From the NCBI GenBank assembly GCA_010405405.1, contig MU004235.1, forward strand, positions 572,538-636,537: a stretch of DNA of 64,000 bases, in the 5' to 3' direction. Made by a program: the position numbers and the translations under genes. Below are positions 34,957 to 45,661 of the stretch, in pieces (position 1 is the first letter of the stretch; the number at the start of each line of letters is the position of its first letter). The notes under the pieces were generated by a model. The model was not told the DNA's origin and made no database searches. It saw only the letters and a list, made by a program, of their open reading frames with translations. The stretch is from Microthyrium microscopicum (lineage: Eukaryota; Ascomycota; Dothideomycetes; Microthyriales; Microthyriaceae).

Positions 34957-35684
34957 ATGCCGCGGCCAAATCTTCCTGCGCTGGATTTCAGCGTTGTTCA
35001 ACGTACGCCAACAACAACGCAATACCTGCCCACACATGGTGGAACAGCCTTCTGGGGGTGGGTCATTTAGCGCACAGTGTACACTCCGGAGTTCAAACAG
35101 CATTGGGACAGCGTACTGAAGAACATAGACAAGCTGATGCTTGCAGACTTCGAATACGCTCATTTCGGTGAAGAGCCCGGCGCAGTGAACGTTGCTCGAG
35201 ACCAGTATCGTAACTTCGTGCTAGAGGATGAGGAGAAATACAACAACGCGACCCCGAAAACCTTGAAATTCATTTCCGGGACTGGACTGCCAGCGTTCTA
35301 GAAATTGAAGACCATGGATATCGCTCGGCAAGTTGGAAAGCGTTTTTAGTCCTCGACGCAAAAGCATTTGCAAATATCCACAATGCGGTGCTTCGTGACA
35401 GGGAAATGATGCTCACGGCGAAATCGGAAGATCTCCTATAAGGAATTATTGCTGTATCACGGCAGCCAGACGGGGACCATTATGAATTTGACTATGAAAC
35501 CGGGGAGGAACACTGGTAAGATGAGGAGGAACCCGACTTTGAACATACTCGGCATGCGCCATCGTGGCCAGGGCAATTTTCGGTCTCAATATTTGCTCTT
35601 TATCGCTTTTGGCAGGAACTTACAGGGTATGAGATCGACATGGAAGAGTATGTCATCGCATTTACGAATATAGACCACGGCTGA
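34957..35684 (+). pseudogene. Broken gene of unknown family
   Basis: From ATG 34957 (MPRPNLPALDFSVVQRTP) the frame runs 37 codons to TAG at 35068, then continues in the same frame through FKQHWDSVLKNIDKLML and RNFVLEDEEK. A shift of one base near 35240-35260 is needed to go on into ENLEIHFRDWTASVLEIED and AKAFANIHNAVLRDREMM. Two more stops (about 35438 and 35516) interrupt a further acidic stretch with PSWPGQFSVSIFALYRFW. A 39-nt intron could remove the first stop but would be unusually short with a weak donor; nothing simple removes the others. The coding texture is protein-like throughout, so I read it as a decayed gene. Family not recognised; sequencing error in one spot cannot explain all the breaks. 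Confidence 0.5.
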
Positions 35685-36041
35685 TTCACACTTTACAGTT
35701 TATACAGAACCAAATCTCGCTTTCAGGAAGGAATGTGGACGGACGCTCGCTACTAATTTGGCTACCTAGTTTTATCCCAGCCGATTACCAAGTTACGTAT
35801 GACGGCTTTGATATACCGTCATTGACGAAGACAAAATAGTGTTAACTGCTGTTTTCGAGGTCTAGGAGTCTGAATATGAAAGCTCGCTCAACCTCAGATA
35901 TAATTGTCGTACAGATCTCAGCAAGCAAAAGTTTTGGAATGCATGCAATCTCTTCAATTTGAATTGTGAACATGATGGCCTCGCTTCTATGCTCTCGAGG
36001 TCCTTGATATATCTCGTCAGCTTGAACGACTTTCAATGTGT
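35685..36041. other. Intergenic downstream of SQR
   Basis: About 360 nt with no supported gene; it holds the SQR 3' end. Confidence 0.45.
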
Positions 36042-37385
36042 TCACGTGGGAGGTCGAGAAATCCAGCCTTTTGCGCCTCCCCATGTTCCTTTCACCATCG
36101 ACTTGTAGTAAACCCACGGGAAGAAATCCTTTTTCAGATAGTAGAAAGCACGTCGTGGCGTTCCTTGGTCAATGCCCAACATGCTGAAAGTTTCCTTTGG
36201 TTCCCCTCCATACTTGAACTCTGCAAGCATGAGTTTGCCATACTCAGTAGGAATTGGGCAAGACGTGTAGCCATCATAGATGGCGGTTGGATCTTTGCCT
36301 TCCATGGCCTGTAATAAGTTGTGCACCATGACAGGTGTTTCTGCGGTAATTGCTGCAGCAGTCTTTGAGGTTGGCAGGCTGGAGGCATCGCCTATTGACC
36401 ATATATTCGGATATTTCTTGTGGCGGGTTGTAGATTCGTCGACATCAACCAGTCCGGCTTCGTTGGCAAGCTCGCTGTTTTCAACAAAGGCATGGGGACC
36501 CATTTTCGGTACAACGTGCAAAAAGTCGAAATGTTTCTGGACCTTCTCCTTAGTGTCGAGACGGATAAAAGTCGCAGTGTTGCCTTCAATAGCGGAAAGG
36601 TCATGCTGGAAGAGTCCTTCCACACCTCGTTCTTCGCGAAGTTTCTCAAGGCGCTTGCTGTATTTGGGCGCGCCGAACATAGTGGGGAGAGCAGTGGCAA
36701 AACTGATCCCTATCGGAGACTGAGGATCGCGTGCTTTGTATGTCCCGATCGTTTTCCAGTGATCTAATGCTAGCCACATGATCTTCTGAGGTGCGCCAGC
36801 GCATTTGACGATTCCAGAGGGCTGTGTAAATATTGCTTTTCCTTTGTCGAATTTCTTCATATTCTGGAAAACCTTTTCGCAAGTTTCGTAGCCATAGATG
36901 GAGGACACCATGGCATCAGGATTATCAAGAGATTCTGGGAGCCCTTTAATGCTACCATAGTTAATGCCAATGCCAGGGCATACGATTAGTTGCTCGTAGG
37001 AAATCTTGTCGCCATTTTTGAGGGTGATATGGTTGTCTTTGGGAGAGAAGCTTTCCACGCTACTGTCATAGTATTTGAGATCTGAGGCGATCAACGATTG
37101 TGTCGGTCGTCGGAGTTCTTCTTTCGTTTTTAAGCCAGCACCGACTAAAGTCCAACCAGGTTGATAATGATGCCAATTTGAAGGATCGACGATTGCAATG
37201 TCGTTTGGCTTAAATTTACCGGATCGCAAAAGCTGATGGCTGGCGTTCAAGCCGGCGCTGCCGGCACCGATCACAACGATTTTATGATTTTGGCCGGTCA
37301 AAACTGCTGACCCCACAGTTGCGAGGTTTCTGATACTGTTTGATTTTACTGTATTCAAGAATGACATGGAGGGAAGGCGAATCAT
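36042..37385 (-). CDS. Sulfide:quinone oxidoreductase, mitochondrial
   Basis: Single exon, 447 aa, from ATG 37385. The basic, Ser/Asn-rich start (MIRLPSMSFLNTVKSNSIRN) suits a mitochondrial presequence. The FAD site HKIVVIGAGSAGLNASHQL is at about residues 35-53, and the C-terminal FAD block is YPNIWSIGDASSLPTSKTA. Two redox Cys sit in VKCAGAPQKIMW and YTSCPIPTEYG, the positions of the disulfide in animal SQOR and yeast Hmt2; VCPGIGINYG is also present. The enzyme oxidises H2S, passes electrons to ubiquinone and loads the sulfane sulfur onto an acceptor such as glutathione. Its divergent neighbour encodes a persulfide dioxygenase that removes the product, so the two form a sulfide-detoxifying pair. 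Confidence 0.95.
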   Translation of the reverse strand: MIRLPSMSFLNTVKSNSIRNLATVGSAVLTGQNHKIVVIGAGSAGLNASHQLLRSGKFKPNDIAIVDPSNWHHYQPGWTLVGAGLKTKEELRRPTQSLIASDLKYYDSSVESFSPKDNHITLKNGDKISYEQLIVCPGIGINYGSIKGLPESLDNPDAMVSSIYGYETCEKVFQNMKKFDKGKAIFTQPSGIVKCAGAPQKIMWLALDHWKTIGTYKARDPQSPIGISFATALPTMFGAPKYSKRLEKLREERGVEGLFQHDLSAIEGNTATFIRLDTKEKVQKHFDFLHVVPKMGPHAFVENSELANEAGLVDVDESTTRHKKYPNIWSIGDASSLPTSKTAAAITAETPVMVHNLLQAMEGKDPTAIYDGYTSCPIPTEYGKLMLAEFKYGGEPKETFSMLGIDQGTPRRAFYYLKKDFFPWVYYKSMVKGTWGGAKGWISRPPT

Positions 37386-37673
37386 CTTTGCTGGCAACAA
37401 CTTTGACGGAGGATATTCCTCATTTTAAGGTTTTCTTGAAGCGAGAGTGAGCGATAGGGAAAAGTGTCAGGGTGTGTGGAGAGACGGGAGTGACGGGTTT
37501 CAAGGGTATGAAAGATCTGACTGATAAACCCTGAAGGCTGATTGAGGTCGCCGAAGGGGCATGCCTCTACAGAAAAAGGGTAGCACTAGAGTCTCCTCTA
37601 GAATAATAGGTAAATAACTTAACTGCTTCCTCAATAATCATTCTTCCACATACACAACCAATCCACATTCACA
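37386..37673. promoter_or_regulatory. Divergent promoter of SQR and persulfide dioxygenase
   Basis: Only 288 nt separate the two outward-facing ATGs, so both genes must draw on this interval. Co-regulation by sulfide or sulfur status is a reasonable inference; I saw no named binding site that I can assert. Confidence 0.6.
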
Positions 37674-38865
37674 ATGAGGCGCTTAATCCATCTTAAAAGC
37701 AACAAACCTTTTCGAAGGCTCCTCCAATACCAACCAGATGTCAGCGAAGTTCCCCGGGTTCAAGGTTGCTCAACTAGAGCATATCTAGCTACTTCAAGCA
37801 ACATGCAGGCGCGCAATCTCTTCACTGCTCGCAAGCGATATTCTCTGAAGCTTGGAGCAATCTCTCCGAAATCTGAATTCTCAAGCAATCAAAGATTATG
37901 GTACAAGAAACAAGTAGGCAATGTGCGCGAGCCCATTGTTCACGACGTATTCGAAAGCAAAACCGGTTCATGGCAGTATGTAGTAGTGGACAGAGCAACC
38001 TCAGTCGCAGTCATTATTGACCCGGTTCTTGACTACGACCCGATCACACAGAAGATCACCACGACCAGTGCCGATTCATTGCTGGCTCTCATCGGTAAGA
38101 AAGAGTACAAAGTAGATATGATTCTGGAAACGCATGCACACGCAGATCATCTCTCTGCAGCCTCTTATTTACAACACCGTTTGACTCAAGAGCAAGAGTA
38201 TCGTCCAAGTATCGGTATAGGCAAGCGTATTGAGCAGGTTCAACGTCGGTTTGGGGAGCGATATGGTATTCCGGCAAAAGAATACGACAGTGTCTTTGAC
38301 AAGGCTTTCGAGGATGACGAGGAGTTCGCTGTTGGGAGTCTCAAGGCAATAGCGATTCACATACCCGGACACACACCCGATCATATGGGTTATAAGATTG
38401 GAGGTAATGCTTCCCGCACATCGTTCTTGAGTGGTACCCTGATATGAAGATCTAGACAACATTTTTTGCGGCGATTCCATTTTTCATATAGACATCGGCT
38501 CCGCGCGAGCAGATTTCCCCGATGGCAGTGCGACAGATCTTTTCAAGTCCGGTCGGAAGCTCCTTACATTTCCGGATCATGTCAAGATTTGGACGGGTCA
38601 TGATTACCCTCCTAAAGGAAGACTAGATCCCGTGCCATATATGACTGTGGCAGAACATCGCAGGCTGAACAAGCACCTCATGGATGGGATGACTGAAGAG
38701 GAATTTGTGAAGATGCGTCAGGCTCGCGATAAGACACTAGCGGCCCCAAAACTAATACATCAGTCGTTGCAGATGAATATCAGAGGTGGAAAGCTACCGG
38801 CAGTCAGTAATACTGGACAGTTTATGCTGCACCTGCCATTAAAGTTGGGCGATTTGAGGTGGTAG
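37674..38865 (+). CDS. ETHE1-like persulfide dioxygenase (metallo-beta-lactamase fold)
   Basis: Two exons (37674-38403 and 38456-38865) give 379 aa; the 52-nt intron joins HMGYKIG to DNIFCGDSIF. The first 75 residues are basic with few acids (RRLIHLKSNKPFRRLLQ), as in mitochondrial presequences. The metal motif THAHADHLSA (HxHxDH) is followed by IPGHTPDHMGY, GDSIFHIDIGSARADF and VKIWTGHDYPP, the set seen in ETHE1-type enzymes. These oxidise glutathione persulfide to sulfite with O2 and Fe(II). After the core the chain runs on about 80 residues with a helical, charged stretch; no rhodanese domain is visible. Bacterial Blh-type proteins share the extended form, so the precise subgroup is open. 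Confidence 0.91.
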
Positions 38866-40110
38866 AGTAGTAAAACCCTGCGCTACCTTGGCTACCTACA
38901 GAATCATGTTGTTAACTTATCGGCATGCTTACAAGAAATCTTAGATAATTATTTATTGGAGGGCACGATGATTGGTCAATCACTCAAGTACCGCAGCCTT
39001 GCTTTTTCCGCCATGGTGCAGTAGTGATGTTTTGAAGACAACTGACCCTTTCTTGACTCTTATTTCTTGACAAGCTTCCGAAATCTCACGATCCTTTTGA
39101 GAACAAAGAAGCTTCCCAGGACTAGAGGATTGAAAGAGAAATATCTGGAGGCGAAACCTTACGTGGGGTGGTTCGTGCCCACGAGGTCGGCGTTCATAAG
39201 CAAGGTATACCAGGTATGTACGTCGGCGATTACGAAAAAGTGAGCACATTTCATAGAATACTAGGACGAAGGTTGACAGTACCAGGACTTTCAACAGACC
39301 ATTAGGGGTAAACAGACGAAGGCAAGTGCAAAACTGCAAACTCTCTACTCCTTTTCGCACCGCCATTCTATGACTCCTGTCTGCCTTTCCTAGTACGTAC
39401 CTCAGTACTTCATTATTAGGGTTCAAATCGCCGGTGGCTAATGAAGAGGAAGAACAGGTGTTGCGAAGGCAAGCTTGAGCGTTGTTACAGGTTTTCAAGT
39501 ATGTGGTCGAAATGAGCAATTCTACGCCAAAGTTGAGCATGATTATGACATTGTTACCTTATACTTGTTATGAGAGAGACTTTAATGATACCAGCCATGT
39601 CGCCTAAACCTTGCTGTACGACAGGGGCTTAACCTTCCTTCAACATCACCTCGTCCACATGTCCATAAATTTCTATCTTCTAGAAGTCAAAATTGTGAGC
39701 CAGCATCTCTATCTAGAAATACCGATTGGCGGTGACCAGAATGGACTGACGAAGGATATAATCAACGATCAAGCCGCCAAAAGAGTATTTCCTACACCGA
39801 ATCATTTCGAGAAAAGTAGAAGAAACGATGTTGAAAGAATGTCTCACATGCGGAGAATTATCAAACTGATGCCAGCGATTTAGACGCCACTCAGATCCAA
39901 TCATCCAACCACCGAATTACCCTCAGCTGTGATGAAAAGCTCGCAAGGCGTTGCCTGTTCAAATTTGGTTGGAAGAAAACAGGAGTATCACTCCTTCTAG
40001 TCTCACCTTCAAATGTTCGAAATACAACTCACAAGTCTGCTCAAAACTAAAATCGTGCCATCTAAATTCATTGAATGATCTTGGTATCGAAAATAATCTC
40101 CGTGATGCGG
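38866..40110. other. Intergenic left of the transposon
   Basis: About 1.2 kb. A minus-strand frame from ATG 39540 to 38980 (186 codons) is the longest; it has one hydrophobic stretch (LLKVLVLSTFVLVFYEM) but no recognisable domain, and its composition is not clearly coding. I do not call it. Confidence 0.4.
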
Positions 40111-40119
40111 CTGTTTTAT

Positions 40120-40204
40120 GGGACTTGCTAAACGGCCCCTACTTTCCAGCTAATCTGCCCATGGTTTCCAGCTAATCTGCCCCTATAGTATCCGAAGCCG
40201 AGAT
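40120..40204 (+). repeat. Left terminal inverted repeat of the transposon
   Basis: Matches the reverse complement of 43082-43166 with about six differences. It holds an internal direct repeat at 40143-40160 and 40165-40182 (22-nt period), which could be paired transposase-binding sites. Confidence 0.88.
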
Positions 40205-40538
40205 ATTCTGAAGCTATTCCTAAATAGGAAGTCCGTGATAAAATTCATAGTGTTGTAGTAGTACTAGAGTATAATTTTGGTGTCTAAAGATCTAATATTT
40301 TAGAAGCTAAAATACTAAAACTACGCTAGTAGCTTTAAAGCTATAATCCTAAGAATTTTATAATTTTAGGCGTGAAACTATAAGATCTGTAGAATTCTAA
40401 CTATATAATATCTCTTTATCGTTTTTAAAGCATAAAACAATCATTCCGTAACGTATCTTGATCTTGTTTTTGGTATAGTAATAAATTAAGTATTCTACAT
40501 CTAATCCTAACCCCGTTTTTGGTATAGCAATATTGTAA

Positions 40539-40950
40539 TTACTTGCCACGAGCTCGTCCTCCTTGTCCTCTATGAGATCTGCGCCCTCCGCGCCCTCCGC
40601 GTTGTGGTGTTGGTTAAGCTAAAGTGGCCTGAAGAGCTGTGATTTGGTGGCGTAATTCTGCTATCTTGAGATCTTTATCTGCTGTAATATTCTCGTGAAC
40701 GCGCGTTAAAGGCTTAATAACGCGCTTCTTACGTTGTAGAGCTTTAGTCTGATTGGTGTCTTTAGCCTAATTGGTGTCTTTAGCTAAGTTGACGGCCTAA
40801 ATAGCATTTAGTAGAGCTTTAAGAATCGCGTTAATGTCCTTAAAATCCTTGTTGGAGTCCTCCTTAATTACTATGAGCGCTAATAAAGTTATTATACCTA
40901 AACTGCTACTATTTAATGCCGCTAGAGTCACAATCTTATAAGGGCGTCCT
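40539..40950 (-). pseudogene. C-terminal remnant of a transposon protein
   Basis: Reading the minus strand into the stop at 40541-40539, one frame keeps protein texture for over 130 codons: KEDSNKDFKDINAILKALL, then KALQRKKRVIKPLTRVHE, a coiled-coil-like ADKDLKIAELRHQITALQ, and an RGG tail (QRGGRGGRRSHRGQGGRARG). Three in-frame stops interrupt it, each where CAG or CAA would fit. The rest of the protein is mutated beyond reading. Confidence 0.6.
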
Positions 40951-43081
40951 TATTTACGTTTTAGAGGTACTGTTAAAGGTGCTATTAAAGGTGTTAGCGC
41001 TGTTAAAGATGCTGAAGCTATTAAAGTAGCATTTATCTCCTAAAATAAGAGATCTTAACGAGTAGAGGTAATTGTTTTGTTAGCTCGTGGATAACTACTA
41101 CTACGTACGTTATTTAGTAGTAGAACTCGTAGAATTTGAGGATGCTTAGGCTCTAGTAGGAATCTTAAAGTAGGAATAGTATTTTATAATTCTTCTTAAG
41201 GTCGTTTATAGTACTAGTATAAATTAACGTTAGATCTATTAATAGTCTACTTAGAATTCTATATATAGTAATCTTGAATATAATAGCAATAAGGTAGCCT
41301 AAATACTAAGGTAAAGACGCTACTATAGGGATTAGAATAGGTTAGATTTTTAGCTAGAAGATACTAATTAGCGATTATATTAAGGGCATAGTTTAAGATA
41401 GCTTAGTAAATGTGTGGTAGTAATATTAGAATAACTAAAGGTTAAAGTTAAGAAGGGATTTAAAGTGCGTCTTTTACTATAGCTTTTTAAATAGCATTAA
41501 TAGCTAAATATATCTATTTCTTACAAATATTAATAATAATATTAAGATTAGCTTGTAAGCTAACTAACTAAAATTTAATTACGCTATAAAGACCCTTAAG
41601 TAATAATGTAGTAATAATACCAAAATAGTAAGAATCTTTAAGCTAGGCCTTATAGAAGTCTTCTTTAATAATTAACTAAGTATCGCGAAGATAGGATAAT
41701 AACTCCTATTAGTTACTAAACTTACTAATAAAGCTTAACTATATAGTATTATGCGCTTCTATAGAGTACGCACTTATAATATCTTACTATATTAATATTA
41801 TAGTATTTTGGTCCTAAATTATAGTATTAAAAGCTATTAAACTTAATAGACAACTAATAGTACTAAATATAGTTCGTAATTAAGCTTTAACTACGCAATT
41901 AATATAAAAAAGGCATAAAATCTATTAAACTTCTAGGAATTTAATATTAATAGCGGTCTTTAAAGCAGGGCATTTATTAGTTAGAATAATATTTAGTAGT
42001 TTTAACTTATCGTATTAAATATACTAGTTAAATATATAAAGAGCTTATATATATTTAGGAATCCCTTTGCTAGAAAGAAAGGTAAATCCTATAGAGAAGT
42101 ATTAATTAGTTAGTATAGTACTAGTAAGGTAAAATAATAGTATATTATATTAGTTTATATAGTATGTTAAGTCTATTAATAAGATATCTAAATAGGATTA
42201 AAATATCTTAATTTACTTCGCTATTACAAAGAATATAGCTTTTAACATACTATTAATAATAAGTGCTTTAGCGATTTACTTTTCTTCCTCTTTAAAGGTG
42301 TCTATTATAGCTTCTAATAGGGTACGTCCGTAAAGGTATAGATTCTTCTCTTTTTAAAGAAGATTAGAGAGATCTTTTGTTTTAAATACGATTCTTCTCT
42401 TATTATTAATTAAGCCTATTAAATAGCAAGTTAGAATACTATTCTTTATAGAATTTAGGATTTATTACTTAGTGTCATTCTTCTTTAAATTTACGCAATA
42501 GTTTGATATGTGTATAGAAAGACTATATAAGGGATTATAATTATGTCGTTTAGAATAAATATTAAAGGACTATTAGTATATTATATTATCTTTATAGATA
42601 TTATATCTTTAAGGGTAATCTCGCTTCTTTAAGCCTATATTCTTTTAGATTCTAGTAGAGGTAGAAGTATACTTATAAGTAAGGTTGCATTCTAAGTAAT
42701 ATGTATATTTTTTAGTAATAATATTTAGTATAGTACTATTAGGCTTTAATTAATAATAATTAATAGCGTATCTATACAATTAGTTATAATTTTATATTGC
42801 TTTAATTATAGCTTTAGAGGTTAGCTAAATATTATCTAGAGAATTAGGGATAGGAATTAGCATTATATATAGTTATAATATTATAGTATTGTTATAGTGT
42901 TATTATAGTGTTAAGGAATTTTGTTGTAATAACGTAAAGTAAACCTTGAAGTTAGGACTTAAGGAATTATTATGTAGGTCTTAACGCTAGTAGTTGACCC
43001 CACTATAATATAGCTTAGACTAAGCTTAATATAGATAGGACTAGTCTACTTTTGGTTAGTATTAGGGTATCTTACCCTAAG

Positions 43082-43166
43082 ATCTCGGCTTTGGATACTA
43101 TAGGGGCAGATTAGCTAGAAACCATGGGCAGATTAGCTGGAAGCCAGGGGCCGTTTAGCAAGTCCC
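43082..43166 (-). repeat. Right terminal inverted repeat of the transposon
   Basis: Inverted partner of 40120-40204. Its differences include TTCTAGC for TTCCAGC and TCCAAAG for TCCGAAG, both C/T-type changes. Confidence 0.88.
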
Positions 43167-43175
43167 CTGTTTTAT

Positions 43176-44161
43176 TGTCCGAGCCGCCGAGCGCCACAGG
43201 CGGTCGTCCAGCCACCCAATTCCCTAAACAAGTCAAGCGGCCAGTCTATCTTCAACACTACGCTCTTGACGACGAACGACAGTCCAGAGAAAACGCCAAA
43301 AGGCGCATCAAGCAGGCGCACCGCCTCATGTTTACATTCATCCTGTGGAATTGAATTTTTCTGGACAGCGCACAATGATGCCACTGGCAAAGCAACCGTC
43401 TTCAAATGTCGCGCAAGAAGCTGCGCGCAACGGAATCAATAGTCAGTCACTGCGCAATTGCGAGCTGACAAGAAAGCGTATTGAGCTGAGATATATCTCA
43501 TTTTGTTACTGTAGAATTTGTCATCTTTGGCTTCGAACAGAAGGTGTTCCGAGGGAGGGTTTACCATTTCCGCAGCGACAATCCTTTGCAGATGCCAGAA
43601 GCTAGTGAATAAGTTAGCAAGCCACAAAACGTTATACGTGGAGCAGAAATTCGCTGACCAACCTCTCAGAAACAACGTTTTAATTCCCGAAAGAAGGCTT
43701 CTACGTTATTATTCTTGAAGATAGCTAAATGTCCTATAATGAGGCTGGAATGCAGAAACCGTACCTGCATTGTGCCTTGCAGCTGACAAGTATCCACGAT
43801 CTGACGCGTTTCGCTTAGCCTTATTCTCCGTGTACGATGAACCAATCCAGCCTCGTTCTCAAACTCCCAAAGCCTTGAAGGCCAGTCGATTGTTGTGAGT
43901 TGCAGCCCAAACTTGCAGGTTCTGTCAGTGGCGTTCTTCTGCCCCCAAAGTGCCGCTCTACTTTGTACCTGAATACTCCGCTGTCCAGCCTTCGAAACCT
44001 TCTTGCAACTTCTTCAACATCCACCTCCTGCCTCCCTTATTGTGAATGTACAATGCTGCTCAATATGGTTGAGAATATAAGGATGCAAGACCGGGTCCGT
44101 ATTCGGGCTTGGTCTTGGTATACCATTCTTTCAGGAACACCACCAATCCTTGCTCTTCAAC
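43176..44161. other. Intergenic right of the transposon
   Basis: About 1 kb of ordinary composition without a supported gene. It presumably includes the promoter of the LPMO gene. Confidence 0.45.
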
Positions 44162-45661
44162 ATGTTTTCTCACTATTCCGCTATACTTCTTGGCCTATCT
44201 CTCCTATGGGGAACCCACGCACATATGGAGATGTCTGACCCGCTCCCAATAAGGAGCTCACTGGATCCCTCAGTACCAGAACTACTAAAGGATTACAACC
44301 TCAAATCACCACTTACTGCCAATGGCAGCAATTATCCTTGCCATGGGTAAGCAATCTCCTCTGAGGTTACATCCACTCGTTCTAACTTATAACCCAGATA
44401 TCAAAACGAGAGACCTATCGCCATCAAGCAAACATACAAAGCTGGAAGCCAATACAGCATGAGCATAGCAGGCACCGTAAACCATGGAGGAGGATCATGT
44501 CAGCTCAGTCTTAGTTACGACAACGGCGCAACTTTCAAAGTCATCCAGAGTATGATCGGTGGCTGCCCGGTAACAACTACCTATCCTTTCACGATTCCCT
44601 CCTTTGCTCCCACTGGAAACGCTCTCTTTGCTTGGACTTGGTTCAACGAAATTGGAAACCGCGAAATGTACATGAATTGCGCTTGGGTGTCAATACAAGG
44701 CTCAAGCTCGAAGCGGCGATCGAAGCGGCAAAGCACCTTCACCAGCATGGCCTCTCTTCCAAACATAGTGCGAGCCAACATTGACGGACTCAATACATGC
44801 GCGACTACTGAGGGTGTCGACCCACACTTTGCAAATCTAGGACCTGATGTCCTCTACGGCCCAGGCAAAACTGCTTCCGACCCAGTTACCAACCTCGGCG
44901 CCAATTGCGACAGCTCTACGCCAAGCGGCCAAACCTACGAGAATGTTGGCGACACCGGATTCCCTTCCTCAGCAACTACCACAGCCACTGCTGGTGCCGC
45001 ATCAACTACTGCTGGCGTGTTCGCAGAAGGTGGATCGACTCTTCCCAACGTCCCTTCTGGCACTACAGCTGTCCCAGCAGTTAGCGTGCTTACCAACTAC
45101 AATACAGGCAGCACGTTTTCCACTGTGGTCTCAAGCAGCACCTCATCCAGCTCCAGCTTCGTTCCCATTCCTGTAACAGTCCTCAGTCCCACCGAGTGGG
45201 CACTAGTTACCAGTACCTTGACTGCAACTGTACCACCCACCTCCTCCGCATCATCAGCTTCGCAACTCTCCCAATCCGTTCCATCAATATCATCGCCCTC
45301 TGCCCCATCAGTATCATCACCTTCATCCGCCGCCTCTGCAACACCTTCTCCTGCAGCGACAGGCCCCGGCCTCGCCTTCGCCTCCGAAAGCACTCTCAGC
45401 GCCTATCTGCCCTGCGTTCCCGGCTCATTCCTCTGCCTCTCCGCAACTAGCTATGTCATATGCGATCAATCAGTGCAAGGAATTCCATTCACACCTTCCA
45501 TGCAATGGATTGGCGCGCCTCAAGCGGTGGCCGCCGGCATGCAATGCCAACCATATCTCGCGCCTATCCCCAGTTCGCTCGCCGGACAAGTGAACAATGG
45601 GTCCGCGACTGCTGCGACGCCGAATGGCTTTTTCCGCAGTGATCGCTATGTTGAGCTATAA
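44162..45661 (+). CDS. AA11-type lytic polysaccharide monooxygenase with C-terminal module
   Basis: Two exons (44162-44346 and 44398-45661; 51-nt intron) give 482 aa. The signal peptide MFSHYSAILLGLSLLWGTHA is followed directly by HMEMSDPLPIRS, so the mature protein starts with the copper-binding His of the histidine brace. The second His is in GTVNHGGGSCQLSLSYD, and the axial Tyr region is WFNEIGNREMYMNCAW, all AA11 hallmarks. AA11 enzymes cleave crystalline chitin oxidatively with copper and H2O2 or O2. After the catalytic domain comes a long Ser/Thr/Pro linker (about residues 215-385). A short Cys-containing C-terminal module (CVPGSFLCLSATSYVICDQ and WIGAPQAVAAGMQC) follows, like the X278 module found on AA11 proteins and linked to chitin binding. 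The start is chosen because it places His after a clean signal. Confidence 0.9.

Larger units (their letters stand above)
40111..43175. mobile_element. RIP-degraded Mutator-like DNA transposon with 9-bp target duplication
   Basis: The element spans 40120-43166 (3047 bp). Its ends are inverted repeats of about 85 bp (40120-40204 and 43082-43166) with about six mismatches, mostly transitions. Each begins GGGACTTGCTAAACGG and contains two copies of a TTCCAGCTAATCTGCCC unit. CTGTTTTAT stands directly before (40111-40119) and after (43167-43175) in the same orientation: a 9-bp target-site duplication, the length typical of Mutator-like elements. The interior is strongly AT-rich with stops in every frame. 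On the minus strand a transposase-like C-terminal frame ends at 40539 with an Arg-Gly tail. The intact ends mean it could have been moved in trans once. Superfamily is inferred from duplication size and TIR length, not from a transposase match. Confidence 0.85.

Noticed and set aside
38980-39540. Minus-strand frame of 186 codons
   Set aside because: It starts with ATG but has no domain, odd composition and possible splice sites within; nothing beyond length supports it.
40111-40119. Assignment of the transposon to pogo/Fot1 because of its basic C-terminal tail
   Set aside because: Those elements duplicate TA; here a 9-bp direct repeat flanks the ends and the TIRs are long, which fits Mutator-like elements better.
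40200-43080. Possible CRISPR-like or satellite structure in the AT-rich block
   Set aside because: Repeats of TTAGTA-like words are irregular and come from mutation bias; there is no fixed unit or spacer.
45097-45393. Minus-strand acidic frame (98 codons)
   Set aside because: Antisense of the Ser-rich linker of the LPMO; low-complexity shadow.
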